Source: Granulicella aggregans
GTDB taxonomy: Bacteria > Acidobacteriota > Terriglobia > Terriglobales > Acidobacteriaceae
Direction: 5' to 3'
Assembly (NCBI RefSeq): GCF_025685565.1
Contig: NZ_JAGSYE010000001.1
Span: 1,798,001-1,862,000 of the forward strand
Length of the DNA stretch: 64,000 nt
Shown: one piece after another, positions 8,517 through 17,215 of the stretch
Layout: each line of letters opens with the position of its first letter
How positions within the stretch are numbered: position 1 is the first letter of the stretch
The notes under the pieces: generated by a model
The model's input: only the letters and a program-made list of their open reading frames with translations
Told to the model about the DNA's origin: nothing
The model's database searches: none
Made by a program: the position numbers and the translations under genes

Positions 8517-11222
8517 CTACCGCGCCGCTGCCTCAATCTCCGCCAGCCAATCCGCCGACTTCAAAATCTCCCGCGGCTTCGATCCATCCGCCGGCCCCAC
8601 CAGACCATCGTTCTCCATCATGTCGATCAGATGCGCCGCCCTGCCATACCCGATCCGCAACCGTCTTTGCAGCAGGGAAGTGCTCGCCTTGCCAAACTCA
8701 AACACCAGCCGCATCGCATCTTCGTAGAGCTCGTCGTTGTCCTCGCCGCCGCTCATATCGTCGATCTCTCTACCCTTATCGTCCTTCGGCCCTTCGAGGA
8801 AGCCATGCACATACTCGGCCTCACCCTGCGCCTTCCAGAACTCCGTGACCGCCGAGATCTCCTTCTCCGTCACAAACGGCGCATGCACCCGCTGCACCCG
8901 GCTCGTCCCCGGTGGCAGATACAACATATCTCCCCGCCCCAGCAGGCTCTCCGCTCCATTGCTGTCGATGATCGTCCGCGAGTCCACCTTCGTCGCCAAC
9001 CGGAAGCTCATACGCGTAGGCACATTCGCCTTGATCAACCCGGTGATGACATCCACGCTGGGCCGCTGCGTAGCCAGCACCAGATGAATCCCCACAGCAC
9101 GCGCCATCTGCGCCAGCCGGGTAATCGACTCCTCAACGTTCGCGCGATCCAGCATCATCAAATCCGCAAGCTCATCGATGATGATGATGATGTAAGGCAG
9201 CGGCTCCTGGTTCACGTCCTCAAACAGATACTCGCTGCCATGATCAAAGAGCTTGTTGAACTGGTCGATATTCCTGACGTGGTTGGCAGCAAGCAGCTTC
9301 AGCCGCCGCTCCATCTCCCGCACCGCATTCTTCAGAGCATTCGCCGCCAGCTTTGCCTCGGTAATGATCGGCGTAAACAGATGCGGAATGCCCTCGTACA
9401 TCCCCAACTCAACCCGCTTCGGGTCGACGAGAATCATCCTCACCTGCTCCGGCGTGCTCTTGAACAGCACGCTCATAATCATCGCGTTAATCGCCACCGA
9501 CTTACCCGAACCCGTCGATCCCGCGATCAGCACATGCGGCATCGCCGCCAGGTCAGCCGTCACAATCCGCCCGTTGATGTCCTTACCCAGCGCAATCGCC
9601 AGCTTGCTTTTGCTCTGCGCAAACGACTCGCACTCGACGACATCCCTCAGCCAGATCGTCTCGCGCTCATGGTTCGGCACCTGGATACCGACAGTCGACT
9701 TACCCGGCATCCGCTCAATCAAGATCGACTCCGCCGCCATCGCCAGACAGAGATCGTCGGCCAACCCGGTCACGCGCGCATACTTCACGCCCGCATCCGG
9801 CCGGAACTCGAACGTCGTCACCACCGGCCCGGGATTGATCTGCGTCACTTGGCCATCCACGCCAAACTCCGCGCACTTCTCCACCAGCACCCGCGCCTCA
9901 TCACGCAGCGCATCTTCTCTCACCACGGCATGGTCTTCGCTTTGGAAGAGCAGCGTCGAAGGCGGCAGCTTATACCCGCGCACCGACTTCGGCGTAATCA
10001 CCACCGCTACCTGGTCCGCATCCGCCCGCTTGCCGAATGAAATCTGTCCCGGCATCTGCGCCAGCGGCATCGCATCAGGCATCGGCTCCGGTTCAGCGAA
10101 CGGAGCCATCGGTCGAGGCATCTCCACCAGGTTCCCCGGACGCGAAGCCGAGATCTCCGAACCAATCACCTCATCGAGCGCCCACGGCGCAGGCGCGCTA
10201 TCCGGCAGATCGAATGCCTCCTCGTGGAACAGCGGTGCCGAAGCCGCCGCCAATGCCTCTGCATAGGGGGCCGCCGCTGCCGCAGCCGTTCCCAGCGCCG
10301 TCGCTGGAGGAGCATCCACATCCGTCCGCGGCATCCTCTGCCACATCGAAGCTGGCGCCGGAACCACCATTGGTTCCTCTTCCTGACTCATCGCCAGTTC
10401 GTCACGACGAGCCTTGCGTCTGCCCCACCATCCAAACAGTCCACCCAGCAGACTCGTGCTCGGCTCGTTCTCGTCAGCGGCCAGTGCATCCGCCATCTCT
10501 GCCGGCGACTTCTTCCGCGCCTTCTCCTCGGCCTTGCGCGCCCGTTCGATCGCCCGCTCACGCTTGCTCTCGTACGCCCCAATAATCTCGTCCGCCTCGG
10601 CGTCCGACCGCTTCCGCTTCCGGCTTAGCCACCACTCCTGAATCCGCTGCACAAAGCTGAACCGCGCCGCCATCCACTCGCTCGCCGTATTGAACGTGAA
10701 CGTCGTCGCCAGGTACAGCGACAGCGCCACCATCAGCGTCAGCACGATCACCGCTCCCGGCAGGTTCAGGTAGTGCACCATCGCATCGCCCAGAATTCGC
10801 CCCGTCACGCCTTCAAGCGGCAGCGAGTGCATCCACAAAAGATGCCCCGGCAGCAGCGCAATCGCCGCCGGCGCAAACACCACCCAAAGCGTCAGTCCAA
10901 TCCCCTTAGCCAGCCCTGAACCCGCCGGCATCGACCGCATCCAGCTGATCCCCAGCCGCACCATCACCAGCGGCAGCAGAAACACCGCAACGCCCATAAT
11001 CTGCAGCGCCGAATCCGAAACCCAGGCCCCAATTAGCCCCGTCCAGTTATGCGCAGGTCTCCCCGTCACATAACTCCCCACCGTATTGAACGACGGGTCA
11101 GACGCGGTATAGCTGACCAGAGCCAGCAGCAGCAGCGCCGCCGACACCAGTACCATCATGCCCAGAATCTCATTGACCCTGCGATTTCGAGTTGGAGCGA
11201 GAACAAACCGGAGCGTCTTCAA
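8517..11222 (-). CDS. ftsK: DNA translocase FtsK/SpoIIIE
   Basis: A 901-residue septum-located DNA pump that moves the chromosome terminus and helps dimer resolution at division. Four membrane segments lie in residues 20-175, then an Ala/Pro/Glu-rich linker (about 200-400), then the RecA-like motor with Walker A GSTGSGKS (568-575) and Walker B IIIIIDE (678-684). The C-terminal winged-helix gamma domain (about 832-890, GRAAHLIDMMENDGLV) is the part that reads KOPS-like polarity sequences. Length and order are normal for FtsK/SpoIIIE. A small membrane-protein gene follows within nine bases. The N-terminus begins MKTLRFVLAPTRNRR. Confidence 0.96.
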   Translation of the reverse strand: MKTLRFVLAPTRNRRVNEILGMMVLVSAALLLLALVSYTASDPSFNTVGSYVTGRPAHNWTGLIGAWVSDSALQIMGVAVFLLPLVMVRLGISWMRSMPAGSGLAKGIGLTLWVVFAPAAIALLPGHLLWMHSLPLEGVTGRILGDAMVHYLNLPGAVIVLTLMVALSLYLATTFTFNTASEWMAARFSFVQRIQEWWLSRKRKRSDAEADEIIGAYESKRERAIERARKAEEKARKKSPAEMADALAADENEPSTSLLGGLFGWWGRRKARRDELAMSQEEEPMVVPAPASMWQRMPRTDVDAPPATALGTAAAAAAPYAEALAAASAPLFHEEAFDLPDSAPAPWALDEVIGSEISASRPGNLVEMPRPMAPFAEPEPMPDAMPLAQMPGQISFGKRADADQVAVVITPKSVRGYKLPPSTLLFQSEDHAVVREDALRDEARVLVEKCAEFGVDGQVTQINPGPVVTTFEFRPDAGVKYARVTGLADDLCLAMAAESILIERMPGKSTVGIQVPNHERETIWLRDVVECESFAQSKSKLAIALGKDINGRIVTADLAAMPHVLIAGSTGSGKSVAINAMIMSVLFKSTPEQVRMILVDPKRVELGMYEGIPHLFTPIITEAKLAANALKNAVREMERRLKLLAANHVRNIDQFNKLFDHGSEYLFEDVNQEPLPYIIIIIDELADLMMLDRANVEESITRLAQMARAVGIHLVLATQRPSVDVITGLIKANVPTRMSFRLATKVDSRTIIDSNGAESLLGRGDMLYLPPGTSRVQRVHAPFVTEKEISAVTEFWKAQGEAEYVHGFLEGPKDDKGREIDDMSGGEDNDELYEDAMRLVFEFGKASTSLLQRRLRIGYGRAAHLIDMMENDGLVGPADGSKPREILKSADWLAEIEAAAR

Positions 11223-11791
11223 GCGTTTGACCTACTTCGTTCGAGCGTTGGCCACCAGGCCGCGTCGTCCTCAGGTTCTGTCGTTCCGCGCAACTCTGGC
11301 AGGTACACTCGATTATTCCAGCTACCAGCGACTAAAGGGCGAAGATCGACCCGCCACGTACCTCCCTGCTCACCCACCCCGAACCCATCCACCCAAACCA
11401 TTGTCATCCTTCGCCGCAGGCGGAGGATCTGCTTTTGCTGTTGCCGCTGCTTTTGCCTTTCGCCCGCCCCATGAGAAACGTCATCTCGACCGGACCCTGA
11501 GCGCAGCGAAGGGGAAGTGGAGAGACCCCCGCATTGGCAGTTGCGGGTTGTTCTTGTCTTTGCTTAGGACCGTACCCCACCAAATAAAATCCACAAGCAA
11601 ACCCCACACCCCCCATCGCATCTAGATACCCATACTCGCTGCCGCGCGCGATAGACCGCACGGCAGTCCTTATCAAGCGTCGCGCAGGGGAACGGGTTTT
11701 CGCCATTTCCTCCGCTTGTCGCCGGTGACGGAGAATGGCCCACAACCGGCGGACCCTGCCACGCAACTCAAAGTTCCGAAGGGAAAACATC
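11223..11791. repeat. 568-bp intergenic region with family E and A repeats
   Basis: Between the divergent ftsK and DUF2383 genes. A family E unit lies at 11401-11436 and a family A unit at about 11479-11536, joined by a linker of TTTTGC/TTGCCG-like hexamers. The remaining sequence on both sides (11223-11400 and 11540-11775) has no recognisable gene or RNA. Promoters for both flanking genes are expected here but could not be assigned. Confidence 0.7.
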
Positions 11792-12259
11792 ATGGCCGAA
11801 TCGATCAACAACGAAGAAGTAATCAAGGTCCTCAAGAACGTCATCAACTCCCTCGAAGATGGCCAGAAGGGCTTCACCGATCTCGCCGAGCATCTTCAGG
11901 ACCCTCACCTCAAGCAGTTCTTCGTAGCCGAGGCGCTCAAGCGAGCCAGCTTCCGCGGCGACCTCGAGAGCGAACTCCACCACGCCGGCGTCCACGACGT
12001 GAAGGAGACAGGCACCGTAGCCGGAGCTCTCCATCGCACCTGGGGCAACGTGAAACTCAGCGTCGTCAAGGGCGACCACGAAGTCCTGTCCATCGCCGAG
12101 CAGGGCGAAGACGTAGCCAAGAAGGCCTACGCCGATGCTCTAGAACAGCCGCTCCCTCTCCCGATCAAGCAGCTTCTCATCACCCAGCAGGAGCATGTCA
12201 TCGCCTCGCACAACCACGTACGCGATCACCGCGACGCTCTGGCTCTGGCAGCAAAGTAA
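11792..12259 (+). CDS. PA2169-family (DUF2383) four-helix-bundle protein
   Basis: A 155-residue all-helical protein starting MAESINNEEVIKVLKNVINS, which matches the DUF2383 / PA2169 family of ferritin-like four-helix bundles. The first 110 residues form the domain (LEDGQKGFTDLAEHL, then KRASFRGDLESEL). The family is often stress-induced; metal binding has been suggested for ferritin-like relatives but is not shown here. The ATG at 11792 is preceded by GAAGGGAA at a good distance. A strong terminator follows within about 25 bases, so this is a single-gene transcript. Confidence 0.85.
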   Translation: MAESINNEEVIKVLKNVINSLEDGQKGFTDLAEHLQDPHLKQFFVAEALKRASFRGDLESELHHAGVHDVKETGTVAGALHRTWGNVKLSVVKGDHEVLSIAEQGEDVAKKAYADALEQPLPLPIKQLLITQQEHVIASHNHVRDHRDALALAAK

Positions 12260-12281
12260 GCCCTCCCCGAATATCCAACAC

Positions 12282-12320
12282 CGGCCAGCAGAGGATCCTC
12301 TGTAGGCCGGTTTTTTCTTT
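12282..12320 (+). terminator. Rho-independent terminator of the DUF2383 gene
   Basis: ACCGGCC at 12282-12288 pairs with GGCCGGT at 12307-12313; a palindrome CAGAGGATCCTCTG lies inside, and a run of six T follows. Confidence 0.9.
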
Positions 12321-12341
12321 TCATCCCACCCAAGAACTCCG

Positions 12342-12402
12342 TCATCCTGAGCGAAGGCCTTCGCAGCCTCACCGCGAGGGCCGTAGTCGAAGGACCCCGA
12401 GA
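12342..12402. repeat. Family B repeat, long form
   Basis: CGTCATCCTGAGCG start and AGTCGAAGGACCCCGAG end, with internal stem GCCTTCGC / GCGAGGGC and loop AGCCTCAC. Confidence 0.8.
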
Positions 12403-12495
12403 CCTCCCGAATCACCCATGCCGCTCGAACCTTCCCACCACGAACCTTCATCGCGCCCGACCGCCCTCCAAAGTGGACCTTTACGCTTGAACTCG

Positions 12496-12843
12496 ATGCG
12501 CCTACTCCTAGCAATCGTCTTCATCGCCGCCGGAACCCTCCACTTCCTCATCCCTCAGACGTACGTCCGCATCATGCCGCCGTACCTCCCCGCCCATCTC
12601 CTCCTCGTCCACATCAGTGGTCTCTGCGAGATCTTCGGCGGGATCGGCCTGCTCTTCAACCCACCCATCCGCACCCTCGCCGCATGGGGACTCGTAGCTC
12701 TACTCGTCGCCGTCATGCCCGCCAACATCTACATGGCGATGGACCATGCCAGCTACCCATCCATCCCTGCATGGGCGCTCTACCTCCGGCTCCCCTTGCA
12801 ACTCCCGCTCATCGGGTGGGCCTGGCTCTATACCCGCCGCTGA
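12496..12843 (+). CDS. DoxX-like inner-membrane protein
   Basis: A 115-residue protein with four membrane helices, related to the DoxX / COG4270 group of small membrane proteins (MRLLLAIVFIAAGTLHFL at the start, then ISGLCEIFGGIGLL and NIYMAMDHA). The family has been linked to redox or thiol homeostasis in some organisms, but many members are uncharacterised. The ATG at 12496 is the best start for the first helix; an in-frame TTG three codons earlier is possible. It follows a terminator and a family B repeat, so it has its own promoter, which I could not place. Confidence 0.8.
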   Translation: MRLLLAIVFIAAGTLHFLIPQTYVRIMPPYLPAHLLLVHISGLCEIFGGIGLLFNPPIRTLAAWGLVALLVAVMPANIYMAMDHASYPSIPAWALYLRLPLQLPLIGWAWLYTRR

Positions 12844-12872
12844 CTCATGCGTAGCTCCGCAAAAGGAAAACG

Positions 12873-13005
12873 CCGTCATCCTGAGCGCAGCGCGTAGCGC
12901 GGAGTCGAAGGACCCCGAGCGATTCCACATCACCCATACCGCCCAAACCTTTCAACCACAAATCGGGTGCCCCATATCTGGCAGTACCATCGCCAGATGT
13001 GGGAT
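12873..13005. repeat. Family B and family C repeats
   Basis: A short family B unit at 12873-12920 and a family C palindrome at 12964-13005 with stem CATATCTGGC / GCCAGATGTG. They lie between convergent genes. Confidence 0.75.
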
Positions 13006-13018
13006 GTGTGCCACAGAC

Positions 13019-14647
13019 TCACCCTTCCCCGCCATAAACTCCCCTAGCCCCATCCGAACTCCGCTTCTTCCAAACCACCTTGATCTCCCGCCGCCACCGC
13101 TCATCAATCGCCACCAGCGTCCACTCCACACGCGGCGAAAGATAGCGCAGCACCGTCTCCGTAGCCGGATGAATCCGCAAAGCCGGAGCCACCAGAAACA
13201 ACCTCGGTGCCTCGCGCGCCAACCTCACTCCGCCAAAGTATCCGTTCCGCTGAAACTCTCCCAACCCCGTCACCGGATCGGGATTCTCCAGATGATGCGC
13301 CCGCACCCTCACCCAGTAGTCCAGCCCCTGCAGTGCCAGATGCAAATCCTCCTCCGCCTTCAACTCGATCACCGCCAGCCGCCCGTCCGCCGTCACCCCC
13401 AGCAGGTCGAGCATCCCCCGGTCCGCAGCCGCAAACGCCGGCACCTGCGTATACACATGTTCGGGATCGAGCCCCGCATCGATCGGTTCCACGTTCTTCC
13501 GCAGCACGCTCTCCAACCACCGCTCCGGAGCCATCCGGTAAAGCACGTCCCGCGTGCTCCCCATCGCACTCCGTCGCGCAAACAGCCGCTCCACCAGCTC
13601 CCTCAACTCGGTCTCGTTCTCCTCCGTCAGCGGAGTCTCATTCGCTCCCGCCCCAAACGTAATCTCCTCTACGCGATTGAAGCTCTCCCCCGCATATCCC
13701 GTCTTCACCCGCGCAAACTCCAGCCCATGGATCAGGAACGCCATCTCCCCGCCGCTCCGCACTCGCGTCTCCACCGTGCCTCGCATCACCTGAGGCACCA
13801 GCGCCAGCACCCTCTTCGCGGCCTCGCCAAACCGCTCCCGTGCCGCCGCCTCATTCGGAGCGTGCAACAGCCGCGTCACCAGATTCCCAAAGTCCCCCGC
13901 CTCCCGCGCCGCAAGCTCGTCCGTCTCTTCCTCGAAGACGTACAACTCCCACTTCGCCACCGCCGGATTCAGCCACGTCAGCCGTGAGAGCGTCAGCGCC
14001 TCCATCCCCGTCGGCACGATGACTCGAAGCCCCTGAAACAGTCGCCGCCCGCCCGCGCTCTCCCGGCACTGCGCCAGCCATAGAATCCCCGGCGTCAGCA
14101 CACCGTCGACGGTCGCCTGCGTCTCCTCTCTGTTGACCCCAATCACCGCCCAAGCCTGCGTGCCCTTCACCTGCACTCCACGCGCATAAGCCGGCCCAAA
14201 GCTCTTCTCCAGATCCATCGAGGTGCGAAACCCCTCAGGATTCCAGTCCGGAAACTCCCGCAACAGCGCCTTCTCCAGCCGCCGCAGATACCTCAGCCGC
14301 GTACTCTCTCTGGACGAGGGCGTCCGCCGATCTTTGTCCGCCACCAGCTCCAGCATCTGCGGCTTCGTCTGCCCAAACCGCAATGTACTCAACCGCAGCG
14401 ACGCCTTGCGCGGAGCCGCCTCCACCACCCGCCGCACCAGGTTCCGTTCTTCATCCCACATATGCAGCGAGCACCGCCCATGCTCGCCCCCCACCGTGTA
14501 CTTCGCCGTCCGCATATCGAACAGCGGCCGCCCATCCTCCAGCAGCACCGCCGCCGGATGCTCAGCCAGAAACGTCTCCAGCGCCTCAGCCACCTGACGC
14601 GCCGTCTGCTCTCTTTGTCCGGGAGAAATCTCAGCTCCGGCCTTCAT
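13019..14647 (-). CDS. Large uncharacterised protein with a PD-(D/E)XK nuclease-like C-terminus
   Basis: A 542-residue cytoplasmic protein that I cannot assign to a named family. Near residues 415-445 it has the pattern GMLDLLGVT, then a turn, then LAVIELKAEED, followed by a helix: the D...ExK arrangement of a PD-(D/E)XK nuclease core, as in NucS- or RecB-like domains. The N-terminal region contains a beta-rich segment (LFDMRTAKYTVGGEHGRCSL) that may bind DNA. No helicase, methylase or phage gene is beside it, so a restriction role is not supported; repair or DNA-end processing is a guess. Starts at ATG 14647 (MKAGAEISPGQRE). Confidence 0.7.
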   Translation of the reverse strand: MKAGAEISPGQREQTARQVAEALETFLAEHPAAVLLEDGRPLFDMRTAKYTVGGEHGRCSLHMWDEERNLVRRVVEAAPRKASLRLSTLRFGQTKPQMLELVADKDRRTPSSRESTRLRYLRRLEKALLREFPDWNPEGFRTSMDLEKSFGPAYARGVQVKGTQAWAVIGVNREETQATVDGVLTPGILWLAQCRESAGGRRLFQGLRVIVPTGMEALTLSRLTWLNPAVAKWELYVFEEETDELAAREAGDFGNLVTRLLHAPNEAAARERFGEAAKRVLALVPQVMRGTVETRVRSGGEMAFLIHGLEFARVKTGYAGESFNRVEEITFGAGANETPLTEENETELRELVERLFARRSAMGSTRDVLYRMAPERWLESVLRKNVEPIDAGLDPEHVYTQVPAFAAADRGMLDLLGVTADGRLAVIELKAEEDLHLALQGLDYWVRVRAHHLENPDPVTGLGEFQRNGYFGGVRLAREAPRLFLVAPALRIHPATETVLRYLSPRVEWTLVAIDERWRREIKVVWKKRSSDGARGVYGGEG

Positions 14648-14667
14648 CGCACGAGCATACCTTTTTA

Positions 14668-14913
14668 TTTGTCATTCCCGCAGGGAATCTGCGTTTCTTG
14701 TCCCAGCCGCGATATCACGGGTGCTTCACATCTCGCCTCTGAGATGTGGGACGTATACCGCTATGTGCCCATTCATCGCGTTGTTGTCTTAAGCGATGAA
14801 TGGGACATTCGCGCCAAGCGCGAACCGCTTTCCTATCCTTACCCTGGACTCCGTCATCCTGAGCGAAGCATCGTGCAGATTCACCGCGCGATGCGCAGTC
14901 AGAGGACCCCGAG
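14668..14913. repeat. Repeat cluster: families D, C, C and B
   Basis: Family D at 14668-14697 (TTTGTCATTCCCGCAGGGAA), family C palindromes at 14727-14752 and 14764-14832, and a long family B unit at 14852-14913 with stem GCATCG / CGATGC. These fill most of the 325-bp gap; nothing else was recognised. Confidence 0.8.
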
Positions 14914-14973
14914 AACGCTCCCATCACCGATGCTGCCTGGATCCTTCTACCTAAGAACGCAAGAGCAGCAGCG

Positions 14974-15516
14974 TTACCACCCCTCCCTACGCCGCAGCTC
15001 TGTCACGTGCGCCGTATGGTGCAAACTATGCCATTGATACAGCAAGGTCGCTGCCGCGATACTCGAAGGCCCACGCTCCGGATGCCGAAACTCCCTCTTC
15101 CACTGCGCCTCATCGAGCGATTTCAGCATCACCACCCACCGTGCATGAACTCCCTCAAGAATCCCCAGCGGCACCTCAATCGGCCCCTTCGAATCCGCCA
15201 GTTCCGCCCACGCCTTCTCGTTGTACCCGGTTATCAGCGGCGATTCTTCCGTCAGCGCCAGCCGCACTCGAATAAAAGCATTCATATGGCTGTCCGAGAC
15301 ATGATGCGCCAGCTGCCGCACCGTCCATCCGCCCTCGCGATACGGCGTATCAATCTGCGCCTCCGACAGCCCAGCCACCGCCGCCCGCATAGCCTTCGGC
15401 AGCCCTTCAATCGTCGCCACCGCAGCCGCAATCTCCGCATGTCCGATCACCGCCGGCATCACGCACTGCCCAACCGGATACCGCAGATCAACCACCGCAT
15501 CAACACTCGTCGCCAT
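14974..15516 (-). CDS. DinB/YfiT-family putative metal-dependent protein
   Basis: A 180-residue protein of the DinB / YfiT (BstA-like) superfamily, four-helix bundles that bind a metal through three histidines and, in Firmicutes, transfer bacillithiol. The N-terminal DLRYPVGQ motif is typical of YfiT-like proteins. The ligands are visible in QLAHHVSDSHMN (about residues 88-99) and in WHSLHHTAHV near the C-terminus. Bacillithiol is not established for this organism, so another thiol or a hydrolase activity is possible. It is a single gene between repeat clusters, starting at ATG 15516. Confidence 0.85.
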   Translation of the reverse strand: MATSVDAVVDLRYPVGQCVMPAVIGHAEIAAAVATIEGLPKAMRAAVAGLSEAQIDTPYREGGWTVRQLAHHVSDSHMNAFIRVRLALTEESPLITGYNEKAWAELADSKGPIEVPLGILEGVHARWVVMLKSLDEAQWKREFRHPERGPSSIAAATLLYQWHSLHHTAHVTELRRREGW

Positions 15517-15534
15517 AAAATCCTCCTTCCAAAA

Positions 15535-15722
15535 ACGTCATCTCGACCCAAGCAATTCCGGCACACAAAAAGTTTCGTCATCTCGACCGAAGCATCACAG
15601 CCCCATAAAGATCCGTCATCTCGACCGGAGCGCAGCGAAGTGGAGAGACCCCCGCATTTGCTCTCGCCGGTGCCTTTGCCGTTGTCCTTGCCGTCATCCT
15701 GAGCGGAGCGAAGGACCCCGAT
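15535..15722. repeat. Three family A units and one family B unit
   Basis: Two truncated family A starts (about 15535 and 15570), a complete short family A unit at 15612-15659, a TTTGCCGTTGTCC-type linker and a short family B unit at 15692-15722. The truncated copies show repeat decay in place. Confidence 0.8.
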
Positions 15723-15812
15723 ACCGCCGACACCACCCAAAGCTCTCGAACCTTTCAGCGAACACCTGAAAGGGCAGATCCGCCACGAACCACCTGCCGG
15801 TATTCTATCCAC

Positions 15813-16640
15813 GTGACCCGCCACCTGCGATCCATACTCGCCCTCATTCTTCTCGCGGCCTCATCCCACGCCCAGACTCCCAAAACCTACATCGGCTTCG
15901 ACCGCAACCTCTACCCCGGCGACGCCGCCCTTCCCGCCCTCCGCCGCCACTTCGACTTCACCAGCTTCTGGCTCACCAACCCACCGGGCGCGACTCACAA
16001 CACCTGGACTGGCAAACGCGCCACTCTCGCCGGACAAGGCTTCGGCTTCCTCGTCCTGGCCAACGGCCGCACCGAATCCCAAATCAAATCCGCTCACTCC
16101 ACGCCAGCCGAGCTTGGAAAGAAGGATGCCACCGCCGCTGCCGCCTCCGCCCAGCGCGAAGGCTTTCCGCCCCACACCCTCATCTTCCTCGACCAGGAAG
16201 AAGGCGGCCGCCTCACCGCCGAACAATCCGGCTACCTCTTCGCCTGGACCGAGACCCTAGCCGCCTCCGGCTTCCGTCCAGGCGCGTACGTTAGCGGTCA
16301 ACCCGTCCCCGACGGCCCCGGCCAAACCATCACCACCGCGCAAGACATCCAGGGACAGGTCGCCGCCCGCCACCTTCATCCCATTGCCCTCTGGGTCTAT
16401 CAGGACACCTGCCCACCCTCCAACGGCTGCGCATTCACCCCTCCGCCTCTAGCTTCCAGCGGAACTCCCACCGCCGAAGTCTGGCAGTACGCCCAGTCCC
16501 CACGCCGCCGCGCCAACACCGCCGCCTGCGCTAAGACCTACGCACCAGATAACAACTGCTACGCCCCCGACCCAGCCCTCGGCAATCTCATCCTCGACCT
16601 GAACGTAGCCGCCACCCCCGACCCCTCGTCCGGCCGCTAG
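15813..16640 (+). CDS. Secreted glycoside-hydrolase-like protein (DUF1906 type)
   Basis: A 275-residue exported protein with a signal peptide ending near SHAQ (about residue 21). The mature part begins KTYIGFDRNLYPGD and contains IFLDQEEGG and WQYA, the pattern of DUF1906 / Rv2525c-like TIM-barrel domains, in which the FLDxE glutamate lies in the putative active site. Several cysteines in the C-terminal third (DTCPPSNGC, then CAKTYAPDNNC) suggest disulfides. The family is proposed to act on peptidoglycan or other glycans, but activity is not proven. The start is GTG at 15813. Confidence 0.75.
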   Translation: MTRHLRSILALILLAASSHAQTPKTYIGFDRNLYPGDAALPALRRHFDFTSFWLTNPPGATHNTWTGKRATLAGQGFGFLVLANGRTESQIKSAHSTPAELGKKDATAAAASAQREGFPPHTLIFLDQEEGGRLTAEQSGYLFAWTETLAASGFRPGAYVSGQPVPDGPGQTITTAQDIQGQVAARHLHPIALWVYQDTCPPSNGCAFTPPPLASSGTPTAEVWQYAQSPRRRANTAACAKTYAPDNNCYAPDPALGNLILDLNVAATPDPSSGR

Positions 16641-16666
16641 CCAGCCAGGGGCAGGGAAGCGCAGCT

Positions 16667-16855
16667 CTACTTCTTCGCCTCTTCCAACAGCTTCTCGGAG
16701 TGCCGATGCGCCTCCGCCGAATGCTCCTGCGCCTGCTTCGAAAGTTCATGCGCGCTCAGATGATCTCCCTTGCCATGAGCAACGGCCGCCGCCTGATGAG
16801 CATGTGCGGCAAGGTTGTGTAACTCGGCGACTCGGTTATGCGTGCTCTGTGTCAT
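16667..16855 (-). CDS. Small His- and Glu-rich helical protein (62 aa)
   Basis: A 62-residue, mostly helical protein starting MTQSTHNRVAELHNLAAHAH and rich in His, Ala, Glu and Lys. The ATG at 16855 is preceded by TTGGGAGAACAAACT, a good ribosome-binding site, which favours it over the longer frame. Small proteins of this look are widespread and usually annotated hypothetical; they resemble the stress-induced, Ala/Lys/Glu-rich type. It is convergent with the DUF1906-like gene, with only about 26 bases between the stops. The histidines might bind metal, but this is inference. Confidence 0.7.
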   Translation of the reverse strand: MTQSTHNRVAELHNLAAHAHQAAAVAHGKGDHLSAHELSKQAQEHSAEAHRHSEKLLEEAKK

Positions 16856-16900
16856 AGTTTGTTCTCCCAAGCCATTAGACGCCAACCAACAAACTCCGTG

Positions 16901-17215
16901 CCCCATTCTTGCAGCCGTATCGCGATGAGTGGGACCGCACCTTCATACTTCCCCCTCAAGATTCGTCATCTCGACCGGAGCGAAGCGGAGTGGAGAGACC
17001 CCCGCATTGGCCTCTGTCCCTCGCAGAACCATTGAAATCGGGTGCCCCATCCATGCTGCTTCACCGCATGGGTGGGACATTCGTGCGTAAGCACGAACCG
17101 CTCTCCTTCACCGAGCCATGAACGCGGGTGCCCCGCATCTCGATTCTGAGATGTGGGATCGATCACCCACCCCCGACCCGTGCCCCATTCATCACGGCTT
17201 CATCGTGATGGATGG
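16901..17215. repeat. Repeat cluster: families C, A, C, C, C
   Basis: Family C at 16901-16933, short family A at 16963-17009, and family C units at about 17040-17102, 17129-17158 and 17182-17215. The last overlaps the final codons of the hemY frame. The gap holds nothing else recognisable. Confidence 0.8.

Noticed and set aside
11404..11877. 157-codon minus-strand frame in the ftsK/DUF2383 gap
   Set aside because: It reads through two dispersed repeats and into the antisense of the DUF2383 gene; no family, no start signal.
15535..15722. Closely spaced repeats that could suggest a CRISPR array
   Set aside because: Units are of different length and degree of decay, spacing is irregular, and no cas gene is present; they are dispersed palindromic repeats.
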